A stretch of DNA of 12,769 bases from JAAZBI01 sp964461005 (GCA_964461005.1 CAYWQQ010000019.1:1-12769); one strand, 5' to 3'; positions 1-8,433 are shown, numbered from the stretch's first letter. Numbers and translations: made by a program. The notes: generated from the sequence alone by a model not told the origin.

Positions 1-1398
1 GATTTTGAAATTTTTGGGAATGTTAATTTTAGTTTTTCAACTATTTGTGAAAGAATGCAAGAATGTGCATTCTTGATTAAAAACTTAACTATTGATGTCA
101 TCGATGAAATAACAGATAGAAGTGAGAAATTCTATTATGAAAACGGTTTAGAAGCTTTTGTTAATTATTTAAATGAAGATAAAAATGTATTACACAATAC
201 TATTCATTTTACAAATGAAAAAGATAAAACAGAAGTTGAAATAGCTTTACAATATACAGATTCATATTCAGAAAACATTATATCTTTTGTAAACAATGTT
301 AAAACTATTGATGGTGGTACACATGAGATAGGTTTTAAAACAGCTATTACAAAAGTATTTAATGATTATGCAAAAAATAATGGTTATTTAAAATCCAATT
401 CAAAATTATTTGAAGGTGGAGATGTTCGTGAGGGATTAACTGCAATTATTTCTTTAAAAATACCCGAATCAATATTACAATTTGAAGGTCAAACTAAAGG
501 TAAATTAGGTACACCAATAGCTCGTTCAATTGTGGAAAATATTACCACAGAAAATTTACAATTCTTTTTAGAAGAAAACAAAGACAAGGCATTAATACTT
601 CTTTCTAAAGCTATGAAGGGAAGAGATGCACGTGAAGCAGCTCGTAAAGCTCGTGAAGAGGCAAGAAAAGCTAAAGGAACTAAAAAAGAAAGAAATTTAA
701 GCGGTAAACTGACTCCTGCTCAATATAAAGATCCCAAAAGAAATGAATTATTTCTTGTTGAGGGAGATTCGGCTGGAGGCACAGCCAAACAAGGCAGAGA
801 TAGAAAATATCAAGCTATTTTACCTTTAAAAGGAAAAATATTGAATACAGAAAAAGCTAAATTAGAAGATATATTTAAAAATGAAGAAATAAACACTTTA
901 ATATATACAGTAGGATCGGGAGTCTCATCAGATTTTTCTTTGAAAGATTGTAATTATGATAAAGTAATAATTATGACCGATGCTGATGATGATGGAGCCC
1001 ATATTCAAGTATTATTATTAACATTTTTTTATCGTTATATGAAACCTTTGATTGAAGCGGGAAAAGTATTTATTGCAACTCCTCCTTTATATAAAATAAC
1101 ATATAATAAAATTGATAAATATTTATGGACAGATGAAGAGTTAAAAAAAGAAGTTAAAGACAAAAAAAATTATACTTTACAAAGATATAAAGGTTTAGGA
1201 GAAATGAATTCCGATCAATTATGGGATACAACAATGAATCCAGAAACTAGAAATATGATTAGAGTAAATATTACTGATGCTTCTTTAGCAGAAAAAAGAG
1301 TTAGCGTCTTAATGGGAGATGCTGTTGAACCTAGAAAAGAATGGATTGATGAGAATGTAGAATTCTCATTGATTGACGAATTTCCAATTGAAAACTAA
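1..1398 (+). CDS. parE: DNA topoisomerase IV subunit B (ParE), 5'-truncated by the window edge
   Basis: ParE is the ATPase/TOPRIM subunit of topoisomerase IV, which unlinks replicated chromosomes with ParC. The frame is open from base 1, before the first Met at base 55, and those 18 codons (DFEIFGNVNFSF...) fit the family, so the true start lies upstream. The visible 465 residues (family about 650) hold the transducer domain with the ATP-sensing QTK switch (about 164-166), the TOPRIM motifs EGDSAGG (about 254-260) and DADDDG (about 327-332), and the C-terminal RYKGLGEMN (about 395-403). The TOPRIM metal-binding acids are intact. The GHKL ATPase domain, roughly 190 residues, is missing only because of the window edge. 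The segment GAHIQVLLLTFFYRYMKPL and the adjacent parC favour ParE over GyrB. The stop TAA lies 11 bases before parC, indicating one operon. Confidence 0.95.
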   Translation, partial: DFEIFGNVNFSFSTICERMQECAFLIKNLTIDVIDEITDRSEKFYYENGLEAFVNYLNEDKNVLHNTIHFTNEKDKTEVEIALQYTDSYSENIISFVNNVKTIDGGTHEIGFKTAITKVFNDYAKNNGYLKSNSKLFEGGDVREGLTAIISLKIPESILQFEGQTKGKLGTPIARSIVENITTENLQFFLEENKDKALILLSKAMKGRDAREAARKAREEARKAKGTKKERNLSGKLTPAQYKDPKRNELFLVEGDSAGGTAKQGRDRKYQAILPLKGKILNTEKAKLEDIFKNEEINTLIYTVGSGVSSDFSLKDCNYDKVIIMTDADDDGAHIQVLLLTFFYRYMKPLIEAGKVFIATPPLYKITYNKIDKYLWTDEELKKEVKDKKNYTLQRYKGLGEMNSDQLWDTTMNPETRNMIRVNITDASLAEKRVSVLMGDAVEPRKEWIDENVEFSLIDEFPIEN

Positions 1399-1409
1399 GG
1401 ATGTGAAAC

Positions 1410-2247
1410 ATGAAAAACATAATAGAAAGAATTAGTGATTATGCATTAGAAGAAATAATGGGTGAACGTTTTGGGCGCTATTGTAAAACAATAATTCAAG
1501 ATCGTGCTATTCCTGACGTTCGCGACGGCTTAAAACCGGTACAAAGAAGGATTTTATATTCAATGTATCGTGAAAAAAACACTTATGATAAACCATATCA
1601 TAAAAGTGCCCGTGCTTTAGGACCAATCATCGGTAAATATCACCCTCATGGGGATAGTAGTATTTACGAAGCAATGGTTAGAATGAGTCAATCATGGAAA
1701 ATGAAAAATCCTTACATCGATATGCATGGTAACAACGGTTCGATTGATGGTGATTCACCAGCTGCTTATCGTTATACAGAATCTAGATTATCAAAAATTA
1801 GTGAAGAATTATTAAAAGATATTGATAAAAATACCGTTGTATTTTCACCTAATTATGATGATTCTTTATTAGAACCAACAGTTTTACCCGCTAAATTTCC
1901 TAATCTATTAGTTAATGGAGCTATGGGGATAAGTGCCGGATATGCAACTAATATTCCACCTCATAACTTAGGAGAAATAGTTGATGCAACTATTTATCGA
2001 ATAGATAATCCTGATTGCTCATTAGATAATATTATAGAAATAGTTAAAGGTCCTGATTTTCCTACTGGAGGAATAGTAGAGGGAAAAGAAGGTTTAAGAC
2101 AAGCATATGAAACTGGTCGAGGCAAGATTATTGTCAAAGCTAAATATACTATTAATAAAGATCAAATAATTATTAATGAGATTCCATATGAAGTAAATAA
2201 GGCTTCTTTAATTTCTAAGATAAATGATATTCGTATTGATAAAAAAA
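1410..2247 (+). CDS. parC: DNA topoisomerase IV subunit A (ParC), N-terminal part up to the assembly gap
   Basis: This is the first 279 codons of the DNA-cleaving subunit of topoisomerase IV; the rest continues at 2258 after a run of N. The start ATG follows parE by 11 bases, with AAGGATG just upstream, and the N-terminus (IIERISDYALEEIMGERFGRY) is typical. The winged-helix domain holds the quinolone-determining region HPHGDSSIYEAM (78-89) and the catalytic Tyr122 in RYTES. Ser83 and Glu87, aligned with S. aureus ParC S80 and E84, are wild type, so no classical fluoroquinolone-resistance change is visible. Two neighbouring positions look unusual: Pro72 where an Asp is usual (VGDVxG), and Tyr120 where Met is usual (AAMRYTE). 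The tower domain begins before the gap (NLLVNGAMGISAGYATNIPPHNL region). The gene is almost certainly intact in the genome. Confidence 0.94.
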
Positions 2248-2257
2248 NNNNNNNNNN
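2248..2257. other. Assembly gap (10 N) inside parC
   Basis: Ten N follow an A7 tract. Frame analysis shows the gap length is nominal. The left part ends ...R-I-D-K-K plus one base (a), and the right part resumes M-I-D-A-R-D-E-S-D one base-phase off. In ParC proteins such as S. aureus (DKKVDGIVEVRDETD) exactly three residues separate DKK from the residue aligned with this Met. Three codons minus the base already present makes 8 missing bases, which restores the frame; 10 does not. The apparent frameshift and the TGA at 2259-2261 are therefore artefacts. Confidence 0.93.
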
Positions 2258-3925
2258 ATGATTGATGCCAGAGATGAATCTGATAAAGAAGGTTTAAGAG
2301 TTGTCATTGATTTAAAAAAAGATGCCAATAAAGATATCGTTATTAATTATTTATTAAAGAATACTGATTTGCAAATATCATATAATTTTAATATGGTGGC
2401 AATTGTTGATCGTCATCCTCGCTTATTAGGAATTTTAAATATTTTAGATAGTTATTTAACTTTTCAAAAAGAAGTAATTTTAAATAGAACAAATTTTGAT
2501 TTAGAACATTTTGCAGCACGTTTACATATTGTTGAAGGTATGATAAAAGCATTAGACATTTTAGATGAAGTTATAAAAACAATTCGTTCTAGTAAAAATA
2601 AAAACGACGCTCAAGATAACTTAGTAAAAGAATATGATTTTACAATAGAACAAGCTACTGCAATTGTCATGCTACAATTATATCGTTTAACTAATACAGA
2701 TGTGAAAGCTTTACAAGAAGAACATGCTAATCTTTTAAAATTAATTGAATTTTTAAATAAAATTTTAAGTGAAAAAAACACTTTGAAAAAAGTAATGAAA
2801 GACGAATTATTAAAAATAAAAAAAGAATATGATATTGAAAGATTGACAGAAATAAGAGATGAAATAACAGAAATTAAAATAGATACTATTGATTTAATTA
2901 CTAAAGAAGAAGTAATTGTAGCTATTTCAAAAGATGGTTATGTAAAAAGAGTTTCTAACCGTAGTTATTCAGCTAGCGAAGGGGATACTTCATTAAAAGA
3001 TGGTGACTATTTAATTGGCTTATATAAAGTTAACACTTTAGATACAATATTATTATTTACTGATTTAGGCAATTTTTTATACATTCCTGTTTATGAAATT
3101 CCAGATACGAAATGGAAAGAAATAGGAAAACATATTAGTAATCTCATTTCTTTAAGTTCTGAAGAAAAAATTGTTTATTCTTTACCTGTTTCAGATTTTA
3201 ATCCAAATGAAAAAATAACTTTCTTCACTAAAAACGGAATGATAAAAAGAACTTCTTTAGAAGAATTTAAAGTTAGTCGATATTCAAAAGCCATGACTTG
3301 TTTAAAATTAAAAGATAAAGATAAAGTAGTTGGAGTAACAAATGAAAAAGGTAATAATGTTTTAATTGTTACAAAAAATGGTTATGCTATAAACTTTAAA
3401 ACAGAAGAAGTTAGCTTGGTAGGTATAAAAGCTAGTGGTGTAAAAGCAATCAGCTTAAAAAACGATCAAGTTGTTAGTGGTCATATATTTGATGAAGACA
3501 ATCGTTTGTTAGCAATATTTACTGATAAAGGTACTGGTAAAAGAATAAAATTAAGTGAAATAGAAAGCATGAGTAGAACAAGAAAAGGTATTAGAATTAT
3601 TAAAGATGTTAAAACTAATCCTCATGCTATATTTACAACTTTTTTAACAGAAAGTCGTAATAGTTTTGGTATTTTAATGGCTGATAAAATTATTACTTTA
3701 AAAGCTAGTGAAGTTACTATAATGGATAAAAATAGTATCGGTAGTACTTTGATTAAAGGTAAATTCAAAGCCATATTTGAAGAACAAAATATTGAAGAAA
3801 CTAAAGTTATAGAAGATATAAATGTTATGGAAGAAGTTAAAGAGGTAGAACAATTATCTCTACTAGATATTGATAAAGATTTAAAAGATATTAACAACGT
3901 ATTAAAAGATATCAAATTAAATTAA
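2258..3925 (+). CDS. parC: DNA topoisomerase IV subunit A (ParC), C-terminal part after the assembly gap
   Basis: This is the remaining 555 codons of parC and not a separate gene: the ATG at 2258 is an internal Met and has no ribosome binding site. It carries the end of the tower domain (RDESDKEGLR, NTDLQISYNFNMVAI), a long coiled-coil arm around the LRD-like EIRDEITEI segment, and a C-terminal beta-pinwheel with about six blades (IVAISKDGYVKRV, ILLFTDLGNFLYIP, ITFFTKNGMIKRT, VLIVTKNGYAINF, LLAIFTDKGTGKR, FGILMADKIITLK). The GyrA-box (QRRGGxG) is absent and the blade sequence matches Gram-positive ParC closely, so this is topoisomerase IV and not gyrase. An acidic tail of about 50 residues follows the pinwheel. 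With three residues restored in the gap the whole protein is about 837 residues, close to the family's roughly 800-820. The stop TAA overlaps the Shine-Dalgarno of rsmD. Confidence 0.94.
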   Translation: MIDARDESDKEGLRVVIDLKKDANKDIVINYLLKNTDLQISYNFNMVAIVDRHPRLLGILNILDSYLTFQKEVILNRTNFDLEHFAARLHIVEGMIKALDILDEVIKTIRSSKNKNDAQDNLVKEYDFTIEQATAIVMLQLYRLTNTDVKALQEEHANLLKLIEFLNKILSEKNTLKKVMKDELLKIKKEYDIERLTEIRDEITEIKIDTIDLITKEEVIVAISKDGYVKRVSNRSYSASEGDTSLKDGDYLIGLYKVNTLDTILLFTDLGNFLYIPVYEIPDTKWKEIGKHISNLISLSSEEKIVYSLPVSDFNPNEKITFFTKNGMIKRTSLEEFKVSRYSKAMTCLKLKDKDKVVGVTNEKGNNVLIVTKNGYAINFKTEEVSLVGIKASGVKAISLKNDQVVSGHIFDEDNRLLAIFTDKGTGKRIKLSEIESMSRTRKGIRIIKDVKTNPHAIFTTFLTESRNSFGILMADKIITLKASEVTIMDKNSIGSTLIKGKFKAIFEEQNIEETKVIEDINVMEEVKEVEQLSLLDIDKDLKDINNVLKDIKLN

Positions 3926-3934
3926 GGAGTAAGT

Positions 3935-4492
3935 ATGAGAGTTATAAGTGGTTTGTATAAAAACAGATTATTAAAAGGTGACAATTTATTGGGAACCAGA
4001 CCAACTATGGCTCGCGTAAAAGAATCTTTAATAGCTTTAATTCAAGATTATATTAAAGAAGCAATTGTTTTAGATTTATTTGCTGGTTCCGGTTCTTTAG
4101 GGATTGAAGTATTGAGTAATGGTGCTAAGATTTGTTATTTTTGTGATAAGAATATAAAAGCCGGTAATATAATAAAAACTAATCTTGAAAATTTAAATAT
4201 TGAGTCTTCACAAGTTTTGGTTAAAGATTATCAAAACTGTTTAAATTTTTTGGAAAACAAGAAATTTGATATTATTATTTTAGATCCTCCATATCATGAA
4301 AATATATTGGATAATGCCATCGATTTAATCTTAAAAAACAAATTATTAAAAAAAGAATCTATTATAGTTTGTGAAACAGATATAAAATTAAATGAATTAT
4401 TACAACTAAAAATATGGAAGCAAAAGAAATATGGAGATAAATACATTACGATATACAAAATAAAGGAGGAAACAAATGAAAGTAATTATTAG
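3935..4492 (+). CDS. rsmD: 16S rRNA (guanine-966-N2)-methyltransferase RsmD
   Basis: RsmD is an S-adenosylmethionine-dependent methyltransferase that makes m2G966 (E. coli numbering) in 16S rRNA of the small ribosomal subunit. All family signatures are visible in 185 residues: N-terminal MRVISG, TRPTMARVKESL (21-32), the SAM-binding motif I LDLFAGSGSLG (46-56) and the catalytic DPPY (117-120). Length is normal. The start ATG sits four bases after AAGGAGT, which overlaps the parC stop. The last 17 bases overlap the start of murG, and the murG ribosome binding site lies inside this gene, so the two are likely coupled. In many Firmicutes rsmD is followed by coaD; here murG takes that place. Confidence 0.95.
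   Translation: MRVISGLYKNRLLKGDNLLGTRPTMARVKESLIALIQDYIKEAIVLDLFAGSGSLGIEVLSNGAKICYFCDKNIKAGNIIKTNLENLNIESSQVLVKDYQNCLNFLENKKFDIIILDPPYHENILDNAIDLILKNKLLKKESIIVCETDIKLNELLQLKIWKQKKYGDKYITIYKIKEETNESNY
4463..4469 (+). promoter_or_regulatory. Ribosome binding site of murG, inside rsmD
   Basis: AAGGAGG lies six bases before the murG ATG at 4476 and within the rsmD coding region. It fixes the murG start and shows that the 17-base overlap of the two genes is real. Confidence 0.85.
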
Positions 4493-5543
4493 TGCCGGGG
4501 GAACTGGCGGTCATATTTTTCCTGCTTTAGCAGTTATAAATAAAATAAAAGAAAAAGATAAAAATACTGAGTTTTTATATATAGGAACTCATAACCGTAT
4601 GGAAAAAGATTTGATTCCTCAAAAAAATATTCCTTACATATCTTTAGAAACTTATGGTTTAAAAAGAAATAAAATTTTTAAAAACATTAAAACATTTTAT
4701 TGTTTATTTAAAGCTTATTTAAAATCTAAAAAAATAATTAAAAAATTCAAACCAGATATTATTATTGGCTTAGGAGGTTATGTAACTTTACCAGTCATTT
4801 ATGCTGGTCATAAATTAAAAATAAAAACTATTATTCATGAACAAAATAATGTTTTGGGTAGAACAAATCAATTTCTAGCCAAATATGCAGATATTCTAGC
4901 AGTGTCTTTTCCTAATACTCAAGGGATTGATAAATTTAAAAATAAAACTATTTATACGGGTAATCCTAGTAGTGAAGAAGCTTTAAAAGTCAATAAATTT
5001 GATAAAACAAAATTAGGATTTAGTAAGGAAAAAAAATTAATTATTATTGTTATGGGTTCTTTGGGATCTTATCAAATTAATCAACAAATTAAAAAAATAA
5101 TTCCTGCTTTAAAGAAGCAAACCTATGAAGTGTTATTTGTTACTGGCAATAACTATTATTTAGAATATGAAAAATATCAATCAAAAAATATAAAAATAGT
5201 GCCTTTTATTGATAATTTAACTGCCTTAATGAAATCTGCAGATTTGATTGTTTCAAGAGCAGGGGCAACAATCATTAGTGAAATTACGGCTTTATCAGTG
5301 CCAAGTATTTTAGTGCCAAGTGATCACGTTACAGATAATCATCAATATAAAAATGCAAAAGCATTAATCGATGAAAAGGCTGCTTATTTATTATCAGAAA
5401 AAGATTTTAATGAGAAGAATTTAATTTTATTAATAAATAAAGTTTTAGCTGATGAAAACAAAATAAAAGATTTGAAAAAAGCTTTAATTAAATTTCAAGT
5501 AAAAGATAGTGCCCAAAGAATTTATGATTTAATCAAAAAATAA
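4476..5543 (+). CDS. murG: UDP-GlcNAc:lipid I N-acetylglucosaminyltransferase MurG
   Basis: MurG (GT28, GT-B fold) adds GlcNAc from UDP-GlcNAc to lipid I at the inner face of the membrane, giving lipid II, the last cytoplasmic step of peptidoglycan precursor synthesis. The 355 residues match the usual length. Visible motifs are GGTGGHIFPA (8-17, lipid/diphosphate loop), IIGLGGYVTLP (96-106), IIHEQNNVLGRTN (119-131), TGNP (161-164), a GGSLG-like loop that reads MGSLGS (193-198, first Gly replaced by Met), SRAGATIISEI (260-270, with Glu269 as the expected ribose contact) and DNHQYKNA (287-294). Basic and hydrophobic residues around 65-95 fit a membrane-binding patch. murB follows after 10 bases. 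The usual dcw neighbours mraY, murD and ftsW do not precede it. Confidence 0.96.
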   Translation: MKVIISAGGTGGHIFPALAVINKIKEKDKNTEFLYIGTHNRMEKDLIPQKNIPYISLETYGLKRNKIFKNIKTFYCLFKAYLKSKKIIKKFKPDIIIGLGGYVTLPVIYAGHKLKIKTIIHEQNNVLGRTNQFLAKYADILAVSFPNTQGIDKFKNKTIYTGNPSSEEALKVNKFDKTKLGFSKEKKLIIIVMGSLGSYQINQQIKKIIPALKKQTYEVLFVTGNNYYLEYEKYQSKNIKIVPFIDNLTALMKSADLIVSRAGATIISEITALSVPSILVPSDHVTDNHQYKNAKALIDEKAAYLLSEKDFNEKNLILLINKVLADENKIKDLKKALIKFQVKDSAQRIYDLIKK

Positions 5544-5553
5544 AGGAGACAAA

Positions 5554-6459
5554 ATGAAAGAAATTATTAAATTGATTAAGCAACAAAAAATAGGTGATTT
5601 CTTAATTAATGAATCATTAAAAAATCAAACCACTTACAAAATAGGTGGTAAAGCTGCATTGATAGTTTATCCTAAAAATGTTGAAAAATTAATTGAATTA
5701 TTAAAATTAATTAAGAAAAACAATTTAAAAAGCAAAATATTAGGCAGAGGTTCTAATGTTATTTTTAGTGATAAAGAATACAAAGGAATAATCATTAAAT
5801 TAGATAAATTTAATAATTTTGAATTAAAAGATAACTATGTAATAGCTGGAGCAGGATTACCATTAATTCCTTTAGCATATAAAGTTTCTAAAATGGGATT
5901 GTCTGGGTTAGAATTTGCTACTGGTATCCCTGGAACATTGGGTGGAGCAATCTATATGAATGCGGGAGCATATAAGTCAGATATGGGTTACATAACAGAA
6001 AGCATAAAAGTTTTAACACCGGATTATGAAATAAAAGAAATTTTTAATAAAGATTTAAATTTTCATTATCGTGATTCGTTTCTTCAACACAATCCCGATT
6101 ATATTTGCTTAGAGGTCAAAATGGTTTTGAAAAAAGGTAAATCAAAAGAGATATTAGAAGTAATTGAGGATCGAAAACAAAGGAGATTAATTAGTCAACC
6201 TTTAGAATATCCTAGTGCTGGTTCAGTTTTTAGAAATCCGGAAAATGATTTTGCTGGAAGATTAATTGAAGAATTGGGTTATAAGGGATTTAGAAAAGGT
6301 GGAGCTGAAGTTAGTGAAAAGCATGCAAATTTTATTGTTAATCGTGACAATGCAAAAGCTCAAGATATTTATGAATTAATTAATCAAATAAAAAGTGAAG
6401 TTATTATGAAGTATCAAATAGATTTAAAAGTAGAACAAGAATTTGTTAATTGGGAGTAA
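5554..6459 (+). CDS. murB: UDP-N-acetylenolpyruvoylglucosamine reductase MurB
   Basis: MurB is a cytoplasmic FAD enzyme that reduces UDP-GlcNAc-enolpyruvate to UDP-MurNAc with NADPH, the committed step of peptidoglycan synthesis. The 301 residues match Gram-positive (type II) MurB. FAD-binding motifs are TTYKIGGKA (26-34), GRGSNVIFSD (64-73) and GLEFATGIPGTLGGA (118-132). Catalytic-region motifs are YRDSFLQ (172-178), SAGSVFRNP (221-229) with proton-donor Ser224, GGAEVSEKHANFIVN (249-263) and a C-terminal Glu (Glu296 in VEQEF). All expected catalytic residues are present. AAGGAG overlaps the murG stop and precedes the ATG by five bases. The order murG-murB-divIB is the same as in the Bacillus subtilis division/wall cluster. 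Confidence 0.97.
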   Translation: MKEIIKLIKQQKIGDFLINESLKNQTTYKIGGKAALIVYPKNVEKLIELLKLIKKNNLKSKILGRGSNVIFSDKEYKGIIIKLDKFNNFELKDNYVIAGAGLPLIPLAYKVSKMGLSGLEFATGIPGTLGGAIYMNAGAYKSDMGYITESIKVLTPDYEIKEIFNKDLNFHYRDSFLQHNPDYICLEVKMVLKKGKSKEILEVIEDRKQRRLISQPLEYPSAGSVFRNPENDFAGRLIEELGYKGFRKGGAEVSEKHANFIVNRDNAKAQDIYELINQIKSEVIMKYQIDLKVEQEFVNWE

Positions 6460-6462
6460 TTA

Positions 6463-7137
6463 ATGAAAGCAGAAAAGAAAAAAAGAAGGTTTAATTTATT
6501 AAAATTTTTAATAGTAACTATGATTTTATATATCATAGGTTTTGCTGTTTATTCTTTTTTTACTTTTCCAATTAAAAATATTAGAGTTTATAATGCCAAT
6601 ATATTATCTGATCAAGAAATATTAAGAATAAGTAAAATCGATAATTATCCTAGTTTTTTCTTAACAAGTAAAGCAGCTATTAGAAATAAATTAAAGAAGA
6701 ACGATTATATAAAAGATGCTATTGTAAGAAAAAAGTGGTTAGGAATAATAGAAATAGAAATTGTAGAGAAAAAGATTTTGTTTTTTGATCTTAATTCTAA
6801 TAAATTAGTACTAGAAGGAAATTATAGAATTGATAAAATAAGTGGTTATTATCCTGTATTAGCTGATTCTTTATCTGAAGAAATTTATAACAAATTAGAA
6901 AAAAAGATGGAATTATTAGATAAAGATATTATTTATAAAATATCAGAAATAAAATATTCTCCTAATGAAGTAGATAATGAAAGATTTTTACTCATTATGA
7001 ATGATGGCAATTATGTTTATCTTACTTTATATAGTTTTGACAAAGTAAATAAATATAATGATATTATTGAATCTTTAGAAAAAAAGCGAGGAATATTATA
7101 TTTAGATTCTGGTAATTATTTTAAAGTATTAGATTAA
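6463..7137 (+). CDS. divIB: Cell division protein DivIB/FtsQ
   Basis: DivIB is a bitopic membrane protein that, with FtsL and DivIC, controls the septal synthase FtsW-PBP. The 224 residues show the expected plan: a basic cytoplasmic tail (MKAEKKKRRF), one membrane helix (about 15-35), then an extracellular POTRA domain (about 36-104) starting FPIKNIRVYNANILSDQEIL, and a beta domain ending in KKRGILYLDSGNYFKV. B. subtilis DivIB has about 263 residues, so this is a slightly short version with a very brief cytoplasmic tail and no long C-terminal tail. GGAG ends six bases before the ATG, and only three bases separate it from the murB stop. Sequence is poorly conserved in this family; the call rests on topology, the POTRA start and position between murB and ftsA. 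Confidence 0.9.
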   Translation: MKAEKKKRRFNLLKFLIVTMILYIIGFAVYSFFTFPIKNIRVYNANILSDQEILRISKIDNYPSFFLTSKAAIRNKLKKNDYIKDAIVRKKWLGIIEIEIVEKKILFFDLNSNKLVLEGNYRIDKISGYYPVLADSLSEEIYNKLEKKMELLDKDIIYKISEIKYSPNEVDNERFLLIMNDGNYVYLTLYSFDKVNKYNDIIESLEKKRGILYLDSGNYFKVLD

Positions 7138-7158
7138 TTAAAAAAAATATAGTATAAT
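7129..7158 (+). promoter_or_regulatory. Probable promoter for ftsA-ftsZ
   Basis: The 47-base gap between divIB and ftsA holds a perfect -10 TATAAT at 7153-7158, preceded by an A-rich tract. The -35 is poor; the best-spaced hexamer, TTAGAT at 7129-7134, lies 18 bases upstream and matches TTGACA at only two positions. AT-rich DNA gives chance -10 matches, but this one lies in the only sizeable gap since parE and about 26 bases before the ftsA start. Confidence 0.5.
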
Positions 7159-7172
7159 GAATATTAATATAA

Positions 7173-7179
7173 GGGTGAT
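7173..7179 (+). promoter_or_regulatory. Ribosome binding site that fixes the ftsA start
   Basis: GGGTGAT pairs with the 3' end of 16S rRNA (ideal GGAGGTGAT) and ends five bases before the ATG at 7185. It overlaps the in-frame TTG at 7179, which rules that codon out as the start. Confidence 0.75.
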
Positions 7180-7184
7180 TGCTA

Positions 7185-8432
7185 ATGAGAAAAATATATA
7201 CAGCGATTGATTTAGGTTCAGATAGTATTAAAATTGTAGTTGGTGAAATGTTTAGAGAAAAGCTAAACGTTTTAGCAGCTGTTTTAACACCCTCAAAAGG
7301 CATAAAAAGAGGTTTAATTGTTGATGCGAATGAAACAATTGGTTCTTTAAAAATAGCAATTGGAAAAATTGAAGGAAAATTGGGGATTAGAATTAAAAGA
7401 GCAATCGTTAATTGTGATTCACATAATCTAATTTTTGAAGAAACAGATGGTTATTCTACTTTAACAAATCAAGAAAATAAAGTTTATGGTGAAGATGTAA
7501 CGAGATGTTTACAAGCTTGTGTTTATAATAAGGTTGCTGAAGAAGAAGAAATGATAAATGTAATGCCTATAGATTTTTGTTTAGATGGCAAATCTGGAAT
7601 AAAAGATCCAAAGGGAATGGTTGGAAAAAAATTAGGTGTTAGATCATTATTAATAAAAACTATGAAAAAGAAATCATATTCAATTATAACGATCCTAGAA
7701 AGTTTAGGAATTGAAGTGGTTGATACATATATTACTCCAATTGGTGATTACTATGCTTATGCCGAAAAAGATTTTGAAAAGCAGAGTGGAACAATAATCA
7801 ATATAGGTTCAGACATTACAACTGTTAGTGTATATGAAAAAGGATTGTTAAAAGCTGCTAAAATAATACCTCTTGGTGGCAATAATATTGATAATGATCT
7901 CGTATATTTATTGAAAGTTAAAACAGAAGATGCTAAAATAATTAAAGAAACCTTTGCTTTAGCTAACAAGAGTTATGCTCAAAATACTGAAATATATGAA
8001 GTGTTTGACCGTTATAAAAAAGAAATAAAATTGAATCAATTTGAAATTTCTGATATAGTTATGTCAAGAGTAGTGGAAATATTAAAATATTCAAAAAAAC
8101 AAGCATCGCTCTTAACAAAACAAGAAAATAGTTATATAATAGTAACAGGTGGCACAAGTGAACTACTAGGTATGACTTCTTTAGTAAAAGAACAACTAGG
8201 TGATAAAGCTAGAGTAGGAAACATAGATGTCATTGGTATAAGAGATAATCGCTATGCTTCTTTATTAGGAATGATTAAATATTTTCATTATAAATTAGGC
8301 TTAAAAGCAAAAGAATATACTATGTTTAATCAAGAAGATTTAGAAGATTTAGTAACAAGTAAAAATAAAACAGTTGAATTAAAAGAAGATTCTGTTTTAA
8401 ATAAAGTTTTTGGATACTTTTTTGATAAATAA
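7185..8432 (+). CDS. ftsA: Cell division protein FtsA
   Basis: FtsA is an actin-like ATPase that polymerises under the membrane and tethers FtsZ. The ATG at 7185 gives 415 residues beginning MRKIYTAIDLGSDSIK, whose TAIDLGS is the phosphate-1 motif. Later come the SHS2/1C region (about 80-160), the phosphate-2 strand (202-213), IIPLGGNNI, and the adenosine motif IVTGGTSELLG. The protein ends in VLNKVFGYFFDK, an amphipathic helix of the membrane-targeting type. B. subtilis FtsA has 440 residues, so the linker before the helix is short. Phosphate-2 is odd: it reads INIGSDITT where homologues have IDIGGGTT, so an Asp has become Asn and the glycines are partly lost. The ftsA stop TAA is followed at once by the ftsZ ribosome binding site, and the 14-base gap implies co-expression. 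Confidence 0.94.
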   Translation: MRKIYTAIDLGSDSIKIVVGEMFREKLNVLAAVLTPSKGIKRGLIVDANETIGSLKIAIGKIEGKLGIRIKRAIVNCDSHNLIFEETDGYSTLTNQENKVYGEDVTRCLQACVYNKVAEEEEMINVMPIDFCLDGKSGIKDPKGMVGKKLGVRSLLIKTMKKKSYSIITILESLGIEVVDTYITPIGDYYAYAEKDFEKQSGTIINIGSDITTVSVYEKGLLKAAKIIPLGGNNIDNDLVYLLKVKTEDAKIIKETFALANKSYAQNTEIYEVFDRYKKEIKLNQFEISDIVMSRVVEILKYSKKQASLLTKQENSYIIVTGGTSELLGMTSLVKEQLGDKARVGNIDVIGIRDNRYASLLGMIKYFHYKLGLKAKEYTMFNQEDLEDLVTSKNKTVELKEDSVLNKVFGYFFDK

Positions 8433-8433
8433 T

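Noticed and set aside
1602..1680. Fluoroquinolone resistance mutations in ParC
   Set aside because: The usual resistance positions, Ser83 and Glu87 here, carry the susceptible residues.
2247..2261. Frameshift or premature stop in parC
   Set aside because: It arises only because the N run is written as 10 bases. Conserved sequence on both sides predicts an in-frame junction.
3622..3915. Minus-strand open frames at 3622-3915, 7121-7303, 7757-7969, 9022-9408 and 11131-11385
   Set aside because: All lie antisense to well-supported genes, show no known motif, and read as Ser/Ile/Leu-rich complements of AT-rich coding DNA.
7179..7181. TTG as the ftsA start
   Set aside because: It overlaps the ribosome binding site itself. 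The ATG six bases later is correctly spaced and gives the typical N-terminus.
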